NCBI GenBank assembly: GCA_963786305.1
Contig: CAWAYL010000010.1
Span: forward strand, 1 to 64,000
Reading direction: 5' to 3'
Length of the DNA: 64,000 nucleotides
Origin: CAKZLS01 sp963786305
Lineage (GTDB): Bacteria > Pseudomonadota > Alphaproteobacteria > Rhodospirillales > Defluviicoccaceae
Shown here piece by piece: positions 38,998 through 48,810 of the stretch (position 1 is the first letter of the stretch; each line of letters begins with the position of its first letter). The position numbers and the translations under genes are program-made. The notes under the pieces are model-generated. The model was not told where the DNA came from. It worked only from the letters and a program-made list of their open reading frames with translations, and searched no databases.

Positions 38998-40964
38998 TTG
39001 ATCGAACTCGCAGGCGCAAATGAGGGACAGGAATACGAGGCGGCGCTTCATCTTCGCAAGCAACTCCTGGCTGTATGGCCCGACCTGAGCCAGCAGCCGG
39101 ATGACCATGTCAAAATCTTCGTCAGTCTCAAACTCTACGGTCAGCAATATGAAGACATCGATGTCTTCATAGTCGGACAGTTCTCGGAGCCGCGATCTTT
39201 CGACGTCGAGGACAGGTTTCATCCCAAGAATGGCGGCCCCTTCGTCCCGCGCGCTGCCTCGGTCCGGAGTTTTGCGCTCGCCATAGAGGTCAAGTCTCAC
39301 GATGCGACCGGCGTCAAATTCAATGACAAGGTCGCTTCGGTCAAATACCCGAAAGGTTGGGAATGCGTGACCAAGAGAAAGCGTTCAAGCAAGTCTTTGA
39401 ACTCAAGTCTTACCTAGAAAGGGCGGGTTTCTCGCCCCCATACATTCAGGACATGATCTTCTTCTCTGGGTTGCGTCAGTCGACCTGCCTAACAGACCGC
39501 ATAATTGCTTTGGTATCGATGCGAGCTTCGAGAGGGTACTGAACATCATAGGTCAGATATCTCAGCCCCTGGCGAGAGACCGCTATGTCACGATCAGTTT
39601 CGGTCCGGAAGACAAGTTCAATGCCATCCTGGCGCCGGATGCACACGTTCTGAAGACACTTGAGCCAACGCCAATTGATCGCCGCCGTATGGACCGGATC
39701 GTAAAGGCAGCTTTGCCCGAGGAATGGCTGGACGATCTTGGCGAGAGGCAAATCGTCATTCGCGGTAGGGGTGGCGTCGGCAAAACTGTCATTATGCTCC
39801 AAATGGCCTATCGAGCCTATGACAACAGCGGCACGCGCTCGCTTGTGCTCACATACAACAAGGCGCTTGTGGCGGACATGCGGCGTACGATGGCGCTGCT
39901 CGGCGTACCGCGGCAACTGGAAAAGGGCGGTATCAGCATCGAAACCGTCCATGCCTTCATTGGTCGCTTGATGCGTGAACTGGGGATCATTGCAAGGGAC
40001 GACGCCTTCCTTGAAAATTACGAAAAGCACAAGGAGGCGCTTCTGGACTATCTACGAAGCGGCGCAGTCTCCGCCGAAGACCTTGCGGCAATCGTGGAAG
40101 AGCAGGCCGAGGCGTTCGCATGGGACGTTGTATTTGTCGACGAGGGGCAGGACTGGCCGTCCAACGAGATCGACGTATTGCGCGCTGTATATCCACCTGA
40201 ACGGATTGTTGTTGCGGACGGCGTCGACCAGTATGTGCGCGCTTCTGTGGCGGACTCGGATAGGTCTTGCCCGCGAAAAACTCCGTCCCAGGAGGCTACG
40301 GCGGTGCCTGCGCATGAAGGCCAATCTCGCGCACTTCGTCGCCGATTGCGCGAGGGGGCTCGACCTCCAGAACTGGGACCTTGAACCAAATCCCGATGCG
40401 AATGGGGGGCGCGTACTGATTGTCGAGGGTGACATGGCGAGGGACACGGCAATCTACGAGCGATTGAAAGCGGAAGCGGCGGAACTCGGCGACTAGCCCG
40501 TTGACCTCCTGGCTTGTGTGCCGCCGTCTCTAGTGGTCCGCGACGAGGATAGTACCTATTCGGTGCCTGGACGCACCATACAGGCGGAGGGAGGCCTTGT
40601 GTGGGACGCCACAGGCAACGATGTCCGGGAGCAGTTCCCGACAGATCGCGATGCGCTGCGGATCGTGCAGATAACTCTGTCGCGACTCGAGGGCTGGACC
40701 GTCATCAACTACGCCTTTGATGATTTCTATGAGTACAAGTACCGACAATGGATGGATGCGCCTCAAGAACTGGGCGGACTATTTGATACCCAGGAGGACT
40801 TGGCCGCCGCTTTCGCAGCACAATGGACGATGATCCCTTTGACCCGCGCCATGGACACACTTGTCATCAATCTCTCTGCGCGCGCGTCGCCTCTGAAAGA
40901 TGCGCTAAAAGACGTCTTCGAGCAGCGTCGGGATTTCATGGAATGGGTTAAGGGGCTCGATTGA
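38998..40964 (+). CDS. PD-(D/E)XK/NERD-like nuclease domain plus UvrD-type helicase (frameshifted)
   Basis: The start is at TTG 38998 (or nearby). The N-terminal about 130 residues look like a nuclease-related domain: QEYEAALHLRKQLLAVWPDL, YEDIDVFIVGQF and FALAIEVKSHDATGVKF (acid-then-E-x-K pattern). After slips near 39365 and 39480 comes the superfamily I helicase: Walker A VIRGRGGVGKTVIMLQMAYR, ISIETVHAFIGRLMREL, Walker B VVFVDEGQDWPSNEID. After 40240 come LRMKANLAHFVADCARGLDL, RIVQITLSRLEGWTVIN and TMIPLTRAMDTLVINLSARA. The span is about 655 codons with at least four slips. It follows the DUF1998 remnant and resembles the helicase-nuclease partners of defence islands; exact system membership cannot be assigned. 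Confidence 0.65.
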
Positions 40965-41205
40965 ATGCAGAATGTTGCTTGCTCCAGTGATTGTTGGATC
41001 TGCGTTCCGTCTCACCGTGCGCCACCGGCATCGAAGTGCTCAGTTGCGGCGTAAGAAAATTCTTGCAACTCCAGATGGTTGCAAGCTATTCACCAAACCG
41101 GCGCAGTCATCAGGTCCGGAGAATATCGGCCCTGAGAGACCGCTTCCGGGCCTCCTGGCGCCGGGGCCAGTGCTCAGCCCCTCCCGCATAACCCTCGAAA
41201 ACAAC

Positions 41206-41229
41206 GGAAAAATCCGGCCGCAGCCGGAT
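41206..41229 (-). terminator. Rho-independent terminator of tRNA-Ser
   Basis: On the minus strand a stem of seven (ATCCGGC/GCCGGAT, loop TGCG) at 41229-41212 is followed by a run of five T. It lies 27 bases beyond the tRNA 3' end. Confidence 0.75.
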
Positions 41230-41255
41230 CGGGAGAACGCTTTCGCGAGGGCAAG

Positions 41256-41345
41256 TGGCGGAGGGAGTGGGATTCGAACCCACGGTACGGTATCCCGTAC
41301 ACACGCTTTCCAAGCGTGCGCCTTAAGCCACTCGGCCATCCCTCC
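41256..41345 (-). tRNA. tRNA-Ser (anticodon GGA), CCA encoded
   Basis: The minus strand from 41345 reads GGAGGGATGGCCGAGTGG, then the anticodon arm with loop TTGGAAA (GGA), a long variable arm typical of serine tRNAs, the T arm GGTTCGAATCC and a 3' end pairing with the start, followed by G and an encoded CCA at 41258-41256. The 3' end points toward the accessory region. It is a likely integration target and chromosome boundary. Confidence 0.95.
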
Positions 41346-41509
41346 GGCCGGAGAACCCATCGGTATGAACCCATTGCTAGCGTACACCGGCGGCGCTCGC
41401 AATGGTTTTACCCCAGTGGTGGCTGTTAACGCGCCCCTTCCGCAAACCGAGTGCTTTCCCTGTTCGCTAGGGGATGGTATTAAGAGGGGCGAAAGGGGGA
41501 GAGGAATTC

Positions 41510-42208
41510 ATGACTGTCAGTTCGCAAGGCGTCATTCAAGCCATTGTCAAGGCGCTGGAAGAACCGCCCGTAAAGGGGCGGCGCGTCCGCAAACCCGTTA
41601 TCACCATGTCGCGTACTTCGGGAAGCGGCGGCGACTATGTTGCCGAAAAGCTGGCGCAGAAACTCGCGCTCGAGGTCTATGACTCGGAAATCATCAACGG
41701 TGTCGCCGCCGAGGCCAACGTCAGTACATCGCTGATTCGCGACATGACCGAAAAACTGGATGCCGTGGACGCCTGGGTCTACTCGTCCGTGTTCGGCAAG
41801 AACGTGTCGCGCGGCGAGTATGTTCGGTTTCTGTCCACAGTCATCCGTGGCTTGTACCACGCTGGCGGCGTCGTCGTCGGGCGCGGCGGTCACGTGATCC
41901 TGGCGGGACGCGACATTCTGCGGGTGCGGATCGTCGGATCCATCGAGGCGTGCGCCACCCGGCTTTCGGAAAAGGAAGCCATGACCTACGCCGAAGCCAA
42001 GAAGGAAATTCAGGCCAGCAACCGGCGCAAGGGCAAGTTCATCTGGGACATGTTCCATTCGCGCTACAACGATCCGACCAACTTCGACCTGATCATCAAC
42101 ACCGACTACTACCGCCGTCTCGACGACGTGGTGGAAGTCGTCCTTCAGGCCGCGCACGCGCGCGGGTTCGACCGGCATCTGACGCAATCGCCGGCCTCCG
42201 CCAGATAG
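41510..42208 (+). CDS. Cytidylate kinase-like family protein
   Basis: The ATG at 41510 follows GGGGGAGAGGAATTC. The intact 232-residue protein has a P-loop-like start PVITMSRTSGSGGDYVAEKL, YDSEIINGVAAEANVSTSLI, GVVVGRGGHVILAGRDILRV and a C-terminal FDLIINTDYYRRLDDVVEVV. It matches the AAA_33/cytidylate kinase-like family that is often annotated only by homology; the substrate is unknown. It lies between tRNA-Ser and the convergent lepA. Confidence 0.75.
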   Translation: MTVSSQGVIQAIVKALEEPPVKGRRVRKPVITMSRTSGSGGDYVAEKLAQKLALEVYDSEIINGVAAEANVSTSLIRDMTEKLDAVDAWVYSSVFGKNVSRGEYVRFLSTVIRGLYHAGGVVVGRGGHVILAGRDILRVRIVGSIEACATRLSEKEAMTYAEAKKEIQASNRRKGKFIWDMFHSRYNDPTNFDLIINTDYYRRLDDVVEVVLQAAHARGFDRHLTQSPASAR

Positions 42209-42227
42209 GACGTGTGAGCGTCTGTTT

Positions 42228-42245
42228 GCGGGCGCGCGCGCCCGC
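42228..42245. terminator. Palindromic GC stem between convergent genes
   Basis: GCGGGCGCGCGCGCCCGC is an 18-base perfect palindrome, preceded by TTT on the left and followed by TT on the right. It lies midway between the stops of the kinase-like gene and lepA and could stop transcription from both sides. The U tracts are weak. Confidence 0.5.
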
Positions 42246-42262
42246 TTGGGATTGATCCGGCT

Positions 42263-44066
42263 TTAGCTGTCCTGCATCCTGAGGGCCGAGATGAAGGCCG
42301 ACTGCGGGATCTCTACCTTGCCGAACTGGCGCATCCGCTTTTTGCCGGCTTTCTGTTTCTCCAGGAGCTTGCGCTTGCGGGTGATGTCGCCGCCATAGCA
42401 TTTGGCGGTCACGTCCTTGCGCATGGCGCTGATGGTTTCGCGCGCCACCACGGTGCCGCCGATGGCCGCCTGAATGGGAATCTTGAAAAGCTGTCGCGGG
42501 ATCAAATCCTTGAGACGCTGACAGATCATCCGTCCCCGCTGCTCCGCCTGCCCGCGATCGCAGATGAAGGAGAACGCGTCCACCGGCTCGGCGTTGATCA
42601 GAATGCCCACCTTGACCAGGTTGCCGGACTGGAAGCCGTCCATTTCGTAATCGAAGCTGGCGTAGCCCCGGGAGATGGACTTGAGCCGGTCGTAAAAGTC
42701 GAAAACCACCTCGTTGAGCGGCAGTCGGTAGGTGACCATGGCGCGGCTGCCGGCATAGGTGAGTTCCAGCTGCTCGCCGCGCCGCTCGGTGCACAACTGC
42801 AGAACGGAGCCGAGGTAATCGTCCGGCACCATGATGGTGGCGCGGATCCACGGCTCTTCGGTGTGGTCGATCTTGACGAGGTCCGGCATGTCGGCGGGAT
42901 TGTGCAGCTCGCTGATCGTGCCGTCGGTCATGTACAGGCGATAGATCACGCTTGGCGCGGTGGCAATGAGGTCGAGGTCGAATTCCCGTTCCAGCCTTTC
43001 CTGTATCACCTCCATGTGCAGCAGCCCGAGAAAGCCGCAGCGGAAGCCCGACCCGAGTGCCGCCGAGCTTTCGGGTTCGAAATGGAAGCTGGAGTCGTTG
43101 AGCCTGAGCTTGGCGAGCGATTCGCGGAGATCCTCGAAGTCGCCGGCGTCGATGGGAAACAGGCCACAGAACACCACCGGAATGGACGGCTTGAAGCCGG
43201 AGAGCGCCGCCGCCGCCGGACGCCGATCCTCGGTGATGGTGTCGCCCACGCTGGCATCGGCCACCGCCTTGATCGCGGCCGTGATGTATCCCATTTCGCC
43301 GGGCCCGAGTTGCTCGGCGCGGGTCGGCTTCGGCGTGAAAACGCCCACCTGCTCTACCTGGTGCACCGTCCCGGCCGCCATCATCCGCACCTTCATGCCG
43401 CGTCGCAGCACGCCGTCCTTGATCCGAACGAGGATCATTACCCCAAGGTAGGGGTCGTACCAACTGTCCACCAACAGGGCCTTCAGCGGCGCGTCGACGT
43501 CGCCGGTCGGGGCCGGCAACCGCGCCACCAACGTCTCCAGAAGCGCCTTCACCCCGTCGCCGGTTTTCGCCGAAATGGAGAGCGACTCGGATGCATCGAG
43601 GCCGATCACCTCCTCGATCTGCCGGCGGATGCGCTCAGGCTCGGACGCCGGCAGATCCACCTTGTTGAGAACGGGAATGATCTCGTGATCGTTTTCGATG
43701 GCGAGATAGGCGTTGGCCAGCGTCTGCGCCTCTACTCCCTGGGTGGCGTCGACCACCAGGACGGAGCCCTCGCAGGCGGCTAGGCTGCGGCTGACCTCAT
43801 AGGAGAAATCCACGTGACCGGGCGTATCCATGAGGTTGAGAACATACCCATGGCCGTCACTGGCGGCGTAGAGGAGACGTACGGTCTGCGCCTTGATGGT
43901 GATGCCGCGCTCGCGCTCGATCTCCATGGAGTTCGAGCACCTGCTCGCGCATCTCGCGGTCGGTGAGGCCGCCGCACAGTTGGATGATGCGGTCCGCCAA
44001 CGTGGACTTGCCGTGGTCGATGTGGGCGATGATCGCGAAGTTTCTAATCCGTGCAAGATCGGTCAT
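42263..44066 (-). CDS. lepA: Elongation factor 4 (LepA), one-base insertion as read
   Basis: This translational GTPase promotes back-translocation or ribosome biogenesis under stress. All G motifs are present: IAHIDHGKSTLADRI (G1), ERERGITIKAQTVRL (G2), LMDTPGHVDFSYEVSRSL (G3), VLNKVDLPASEPERI (G4) and SISAKTGDGV (G5). Domains II, III and V follow (VVFCGLFPIDAGDFEDLR, SFHFEPESSAALGSGFRCGF), as does the LepA-specific C-terminus (CYGGDITRKRKLLEKQKAGK, VEIPQSAFISALRMQDS). Near 43931-43934 the coding strand has CTCGAACTCC where CTCGACTCC is expected, one extra A; removing it gives the normal 600 residues. Because lepA is highly conserved, this is a good marker for assembly indels in this window. 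Confidence 0.9.
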
Positions 44067-44501
44067 AGGGGACTTCTAGAGAATTATCCGCGCTTGGTGA
44101 AGCACTCTCACGGATGTTGGGCGCCAGCACCGCGGCGAAACGGTTCCAAATTCGCATCAAAAGAAAAAGTTCTAGAAACGAAACAAATATTGCCAACATC
44201 TACAAAAAAAGAGAAATGTATACCGGTATTGTAAAGCATAACTATGATGTGCCATAAAGTGCTCCGAGATCGGATACTTCACTCGTGGATAGACATGAAC
44301 GCGTCAGAACGAAAAAACCTGACCCGCCGCCATATACCAAGCAGCCAACAATCTTCAGTCGATCCGACGCCGATTCTGGTTAGTCCCGAACGATAATCCT
44401 GGACACCGTCTTGGCTCATGTCCGGCATTTTTTTATTTTTTTATGTAAGCGTCGGAGCGCAGGCTCCCAGGTCCTACCAGTAAAAAGCAGAGTTCTCCCG
44501 C
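44067..44501. other. AT-richer intergenic region between lepA and the sugar transferase
   Basis: These 435 bases separate two divergent genes and should hold both promoters. AT tracts occur at 44160-44235 and TTTTTTATTTTTTTATG at 44428-44444. TTCTAG occurs twice (near 44076 and 44170). No ORF with protein-like composition is visible. Confidence 0.5.
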
Positions 44502-45953
44502 ATGAAGCCGGAAACGCAAGACAGCACGATCGAAGGTCCGTTTCCGACGCACTGGCACACCACGCTTTCCGAAAGCATCGTCAGCGGTGTCGTCGGCGTC
44601 ATGGATGGGCTGATCGTCGCCCTGGTCGGGCTCGCCTATTACTTGGGATATGTCGGTTGGAGCCCCGAAAATAATCAAATTTATCTTGCCTCTATTGCAA
44701 TTAACGTCGGCTTGACCATCGCCGCGTTCCACTACGCCCGCCTCTACGATTTCGAGACCATCGTCGCCTGGCCGGACCACATGGGCCGCGCGATCGGGTT
44801 GTGCGGCGTGGTGTTTCTGATTCTGGTGGCGCTGGCGTTCGCTTTGAAGATCAGCGAAGAGTTTTCGCGGATCTGGTTTTTTGCGTCGCTCCTGGGTGGC
44901 GCCTTTCTGATCTGCGTGAGCCGCGGCGTTTTCCGCTATTTCCTCGGATACTCGACGCGCGCGGGCCTGTTGGTGCGCAACGTGGCTCTCATCGGGACCG
45001 GCGGCGCGGCGGGGCATCTGGTGGGCCAATTGCGCGAGCGGAAAGCGCCATGGAAACGCGTCATCGGTCTGTTCGACGATCGCGGTACGCGGATCCATCA
45101 TGAAATCAAGGGGTGTCCGGTTCTGGGCGATCTGGACGACCTGGTGAGGTACGTGCGGCGCGGGCTGGTGCACGACGTGGTGATTACCCTGCCGTGGAAC
45201 GCCGACGACCGGCTGGTGAGCATCATCGATCGGCTGCGCTGTCTGCCGGTGCACGTCTATCTCGGGTCGGATCTGATCGGCTACCATTTTCCGCGCCACC
45301 ACCGCCGCCATCTGGAAGGCGTTCCGGTGCTGGAGATCGCGTCGGTGCCGCTGTCCGGCTGGGCCGGTCTGGTCAAGGCGGCGGAGGACAAGATCCTGGC
45401 GGTTCTGGCGCTGCTCGTGATGTCGCCGCTTTTGTTGCTGATCGCCTTGGCGATCAAGCTGGACAGCCGGGGGCCGGTGCTGTTCCGCCAGGCGCGCTAC
45501 GGGTTCAACAACGAGGTGATCATCGTCAACAAGTTCCGCACCATGGTCCATGACCGGCCGCCGGAAGCGGGCGTGCCGCAGGCGTGCCGCGGCGACCCGC
45601 GGGTGACCCGGGTGGGCCGGCTGTTGCGCCGCCTGAGTTTCGACGAGTTGCCGCAGGTGCTGAACGTGCTGACGGGCAACATGTCGATGGTGGGCCCGAG
45701 GCCGCACGCGGTGGAACACAACGAGCAGTACGCGGCGCTGATCGGCGGCTATCACGGCCGCCACCGGGTGAAGCCGGGGATCACCGGCTGGGCGCAGGTC
45801 AACGGTCTGCGGGGCGAGACCGCGACGGTGGACCAGATGCGCCGGCGCGTGGAGTTCGACGTCTCCTACATCGAAAACTGGTCGCCATGGCTCGATCTCC
45901 GCATCATCGCCCGCACGGCGGTATTTGGCTGGTACCAGAAAAACGCCTATTGA
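44502..45953 (+). CDS. Polyprenyl-phosphate sugar phosphotransferase (WcaJ-like)
   Basis: This membrane enzyme transfers a sugar-1-phosphate from a UDP-sugar to undecaprenyl phosphate, the first step of exopolysaccharide or O-antigen synthesis. The 483 residues contain four N-terminal membrane segments (GVMDGLIVALVGLAYYLGYV and others up to about 150), a nucleotide-binding-like region NVALIGTGGAAGHLVGQL near 167, a fifth hydrophobic segment VLALLVMSPLLLLIALAIKL near 310, and the C-terminal catalytic domain. That domain has VNKFRTMVHDRPPEAG, RRLSFDELPQVLNVLTGNM, SMVGPRPHAVEHNEQY and KPGITGWAQVNGLRGETATV. It is intact and begins the cell-surface cluster. Confidence 0.9.
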   Translation: MKPETQDSTIEGPFPTHWHTTLSESIVSGVVGVMDGLIVALVGLAYYLGYVGWSPENNQIYLASIAINVGLTIAAFHYARLYDFETIVAWPDHMGRAIGLCGVVFLILVALAFALKISEEFSRIWFFASLLGGAFLICVSRGVFRYFLGYSTRAGLLVRNVALIGTGGAAGHLVGQLRERKAPWKRVIGLFDDRGTRIHHEIKGCPVLGDLDDLVRYVRRGLVHDVVITLPWNADDRLVSIIDRLRCLPVHVYLGSDLIGYHFPRHHRRHLEGVPVLEIASVPLSGWAGLVKAAEDKILAVLALLVMSPLLLLIALAIKLDSRGPVLFRQARYGFNNEVIIVNKFRTMVHDRPPEAGVPQACRGDPRVTRVGRLLRRLSFDELPQVLNVLTGNMSMVGPRPHAVEHNEQYAALIGGYHGRHRVKPGITGWAQVNGLRGETATVDQMRRRVEFDVSYIENWSPWLDLRIIARTAVFGWYQKNAY

Positions 45954-46015
45954 TCGTCACGCCGGCTCCTCGAAAATGACGGGATCGCCACATTTTTACC
46001 CAACGCCCCGAATAG

Positions 46016-48001
46016 ATGTCGTCCGTGGAACGCAACAATCGACTGATCTGGTACGCAAACCGGCTTCGCTCCATGTCCGGGGCGGAAGTAATTCACCGCG
46101 CCGGGGAGTTCGGGAAGCGCGCCGTTTCGAAACACCGTAGAGCGAATTTCGGCGCCGCCACCGCGGCGGGCGCCGCTCCGCCGTCCATCCCGGGGCTCCT
46201 CGACGGCGTTCGAGAGGCCGCCGCCGCTCCGGGGCTGCTCGACGCGTGGCGGGAGATCGCCGACCGCGCCCGGCAGGGGCGTCTCCGCCTCCTCGGGCAA
46301 TCGTGGCCGGGATTGACCGGCCCGGAAAAATGGCATTTCGATCCGGTCATGGGCAAGTGCTGGCCGGCGGACCGCTATTGCCATGACATTCCCTACCGGC
46401 ATGCCCCCGGATATGGCGATGTGAAATACGTGTGGGAGCTCAATCGGCTTCAATACCTTCAGCCCATCGCCGCCCTCGCCGTCATGACCGGCAGCGCCGA
46501 CGACCGGCAATTCTGCGTGCACGAGATCGACAGTTGGATCCGGTTCAATCCGCCGTTTCGCGGCGTTAACTGGGCCAGCGGCATCGAGCTTTCCCTGAGA
46601 CTGGTGAGCGTTGCGGTGGTTGTCTCCCTTCTCGGCGAGGGGGCGTTCACGCCGGCTCAGAGGCGGCGGATCAACGCCTGTCTCGCCGCTCATGGTTACT
46701 GGCTGATGCGCTATCCCTCCCGGTTTTCGTCGGCCAACAATCATCTGATCGCCGAGGCCGGCGGGCTTTTTCTTCTCGGATCGCTGTTCCCCGATCTCCG
46801 CGGCGCGAAGCGATACGCCGATTATGGCCGGCGCGTGCTGTGCCGCGAGGCGTCGCTGCAGATTCTCGAAGACGGCGTCGGCGCCGAGCAGTCGCCCACT
46901 TATCTCGCGTTTGTCCTCGAATGGCTGGTGCTCTGCCGGGCGGTCGCGGAACGGCTCGGCGACCCGTTGCCGGCGGCCGTCGACCAACGCTTGGCGGCGG
47001 CCGGCCGGTTTCTCCGATGGATCACCGATGGTTCGGGCAACCAGCCGAGGATCGGCGATGACGACGAAGGACGGGTCCTCTACGGCGGCGGCGAAACGCG
47101 ATATGTCACCTCCGTGCTGGGCTGTGTCGCTGGCGCCCTCGGCGATGCCGAACTCGTCCCGCCCGGCGTCGAGCCGCACTTTCGCAATGCCGTGTTGGGA
47201 CGCCCGCCGCCTGCCGCCGATGCCGAAACCGGTCGGGCATCGCCGATGGGTGTCGGTACGTTCGCTCACGGTGGATACTGCGTTCTCCGGTGGAAGGCCG
47301 GAGATACCGAGGGGCTCTGGGTGTTCGACCGGGGTCCGCTCGGATATCTCGCCATCGCCGCCCATGGACATGCCGATACGCTGTCGGTCTGGCTGCACCT
47401 GGCGGGACGCCCGGTTCTCGTCGACGCCGGAACGTATCTCTATCACGCCGGCGGCGCCTGGCGCGATCACTTCCGCGGCACCCTCGCCCACAATACCCTG
47501 GCCATCGACACCACCAATTCCAGCGAAATCACCGGGGCCTTCAACTGGGGCCGCAAAGCCCAGGTGGCGGTGTGTTCACGGAACGACGATCCACGCTCCT
47601 GGCACGTGGAGTTCGAGCACGACGGATACGAGGAAACGTTCGGTGTCCGGCACCGGCGGCGCATGGAGAGAACCGGCGAGAACACCTTCACCATCATCGA
47701 CAGCCTGCACGGGCCCGATGGGGCCCACCCGGTCGATGTGGGCTTTCTCCTGCACCCGGACCTGACGGTGCGCGAACAGGCAGGCACCTGGTTGGTCGGG
47801 ATCCATTCGCGCCTGACGCTGCAAATCGCTCACGATGGTCCCTTGCGGGGCGCCATCCGCCGGGGCGGGGAGGCTCCTCTCGGCGGCTGGTATTCGTCCC
47901 GGTTCGGAAGCAAGCAGCCGGCGCCGCGGCTGGCGTTCTCGGGAACTCTAGCGACGGGCCACGCCTGCCGGTTCGCGTTTACCGTCGTCACCACGTCCTA
48001 A
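46016..48001 (+). CDS. Heparinase II/III-family protein
   Basis: The intact 661-residue protein has an N-terminal alpha-toroid-like part (VIHRAGEFGKRAVSKHRRAN, WASGIELSLRLVSVAVVVSL, SSANNHLIAEAGGLFLLGSL) and a C-terminal beta sandwich (AHGHADTLSVWLHLAGRPVL, VDAGTYLYHAG, FRGTLAHNTLAID). The AHGHAD and RGTLAHNT words are the conserved family motifs of polysaccharide lyases acting on uronic acid glycans. It lies 62 bases after the sugar transferase and in surface polysaccharide clusters such proteins trim or modify the nascent chain. Its stop overlaps the stop of the convergent nucleotidyltransferase. No signal peptide is seen. Confidence 0.85.
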   Translation: MSSVERNNRLIWYANRLRSMSGAEVIHRAGEFGKRAVSKHRRANFGAATAAGAAPPSIPGLLDGVREAAAAPGLLDAWREIADRARQGRLRLLGQSWPGLTGPEKWHFDPVMGKCWPADRYCHDIPYRHAPGYGDVKYVWELNRLQYLQPIAALAVMTGSADDRQFCVHEIDSWIRFNPPFRGVNWASGIELSLRLVSVAVVVSLLGEGAFTPAQRRRINACLAAHGYWLMRYPSRFSSANNHLIAEAGGLFLLGSLFPDLRGAKRYADYGRRVLCREASLQILEDGVGAEQSPTYLAFVLEWLVLCRAVAERLGDPLPAAVDQRLAAAGRFLRWITDGSGNQPRIGDDDEGRVLYGGGETRYVTSVLGCVAGALGDAELVPPGVEPHFRNAVLGRPPPAADAETGRASPMGVGTFAHGGYCVLRWKAGDTEGLWVFDRGPLGYLAIAAHGHADTLSVWLHLAGRPVLVDAGTYLYHAGGAWRDHFRGTLAHNTLAIDTTNSSEITGAFNWGRKAQVAVCSRNDDPRSWHVEFEHDGYEETFGVRHRRRMERTGENTFTIIDSLHGPDGAHPVDVGFLLHPDLTVREQAGTWLVGIHSRLTLQIAHDGPLRGAIRRGGEAPLGGWYSSRFGSKQPAPRLAFSGTLATGHACRFAFTVVTTS

Positions 48002-48810
48002 CGCGAGCGCAAGATGCTCTCCACGAGGGCCAGGTCCTCGGGTTTGTCGACATCGATACCGGCCTCCGCCAGCGGCATGGGAACGGCCCGGACCTTGGCG
48101 CCGATCATCGTCGATGCCCGGATCATGGTCTCGTCCAATGTCAGCCGCCCCAGCATATAGGCCAACAGGCTGCGGTAGCCGAACGCTTTGGCGATCCGCC
48201 ACGGTCGCTTGCGTTCCCGCTCCACCCGCCGCCAGAATGCGAGCGCCTTGGGCCCGTCATCCGTCAGCACCGCGAACAGATTGCTGCCGGTGTAACGACC
48301 ATCCCGGAATTTCAGGAAGGTCCGCCTGGCATGGGGATAGGCGGCCATCAGGGCGTCGCCGGGGGTCAAGCCGGCGGTCAGGTCGGCGCCGGCGTTCAGG
48401 CTGCCCCTCAGAAAATCATCGATCATGGCGCCGGTCAGAAGCGGATGATCGGCGGTCGTGATCAAAAGCGGGATCGCAGTTCCGAGTTTTTCGACGGCGG
48501 CGAGCGCGCTCAGGCTTGGCGTGCCGGCGGCGGTGACGGCCAGCAACCGCCCGCTCGCTATGAGGGCGGACAGCTCCGGGAGCGTTTGGAGCAGGTCCGG
48601 AACTTCGATGGAGATCGCGATCCGGTCGACGGCGGCGCTGGCTTCCAGCGCGGTGATGACGCGAACCAGCATGGGCACGCCGGCCACCGGGACCAGGCAC
48701 TTGTGGGTCAATCCCGCCGCTTCGGCCACCGGTTCACCGCGCGCACGCTGTCCCGCCAGCACCAGCGCGGTAAATCGCCGATCCGACCACCGTTCCACAG
48801 CGCCGTTCAC
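47998..48810 (-). CDS. Nucleotidyltransferase (MobA-like NTP transferase)
   Basis: The GTG at 48810 overlaps the stop of the GNAT gene (GTGA), indicating translational coupling. The 270-residue protein has the sugar/cofactor nucleotidyltransferase start FTALVLAGQRARGEPVAEAA and KCLVPVAGVPMLVRVITALE, then IPLLITTADHPLLTGAMIDD with the metal-binding Asp, and GIDVDKPEDLALVESIL at the end. It probably makes an NDP-sugar or NDP-alcohol for the surface cluster; the substrate cannot be deduced. Confidence 0.8.
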   Translation of the reverse strand: MNGAVERWSDRRFTALVLAGQRARGEPVAEAAGLTHKCLVPVAGVPMLVRVITALEASAAVDRIAISIEVPDLLQTLPELSALIASGRLLAVTAAGTPSLSALAAVEKLGTAIPLLITTADHPLLTGAMIDDFLRGSLNAGADLTAGLTPGDALMAAYPHARRTFLKFRDGRYTGSNLFAVLTDDGPKALAFWRRVERERKRPWRIAKAFGYRSLLAYMLGRLTLDETMIRASTMIGAKVRAVPMPLAEAGIDVDKPEDLALVESILRSR

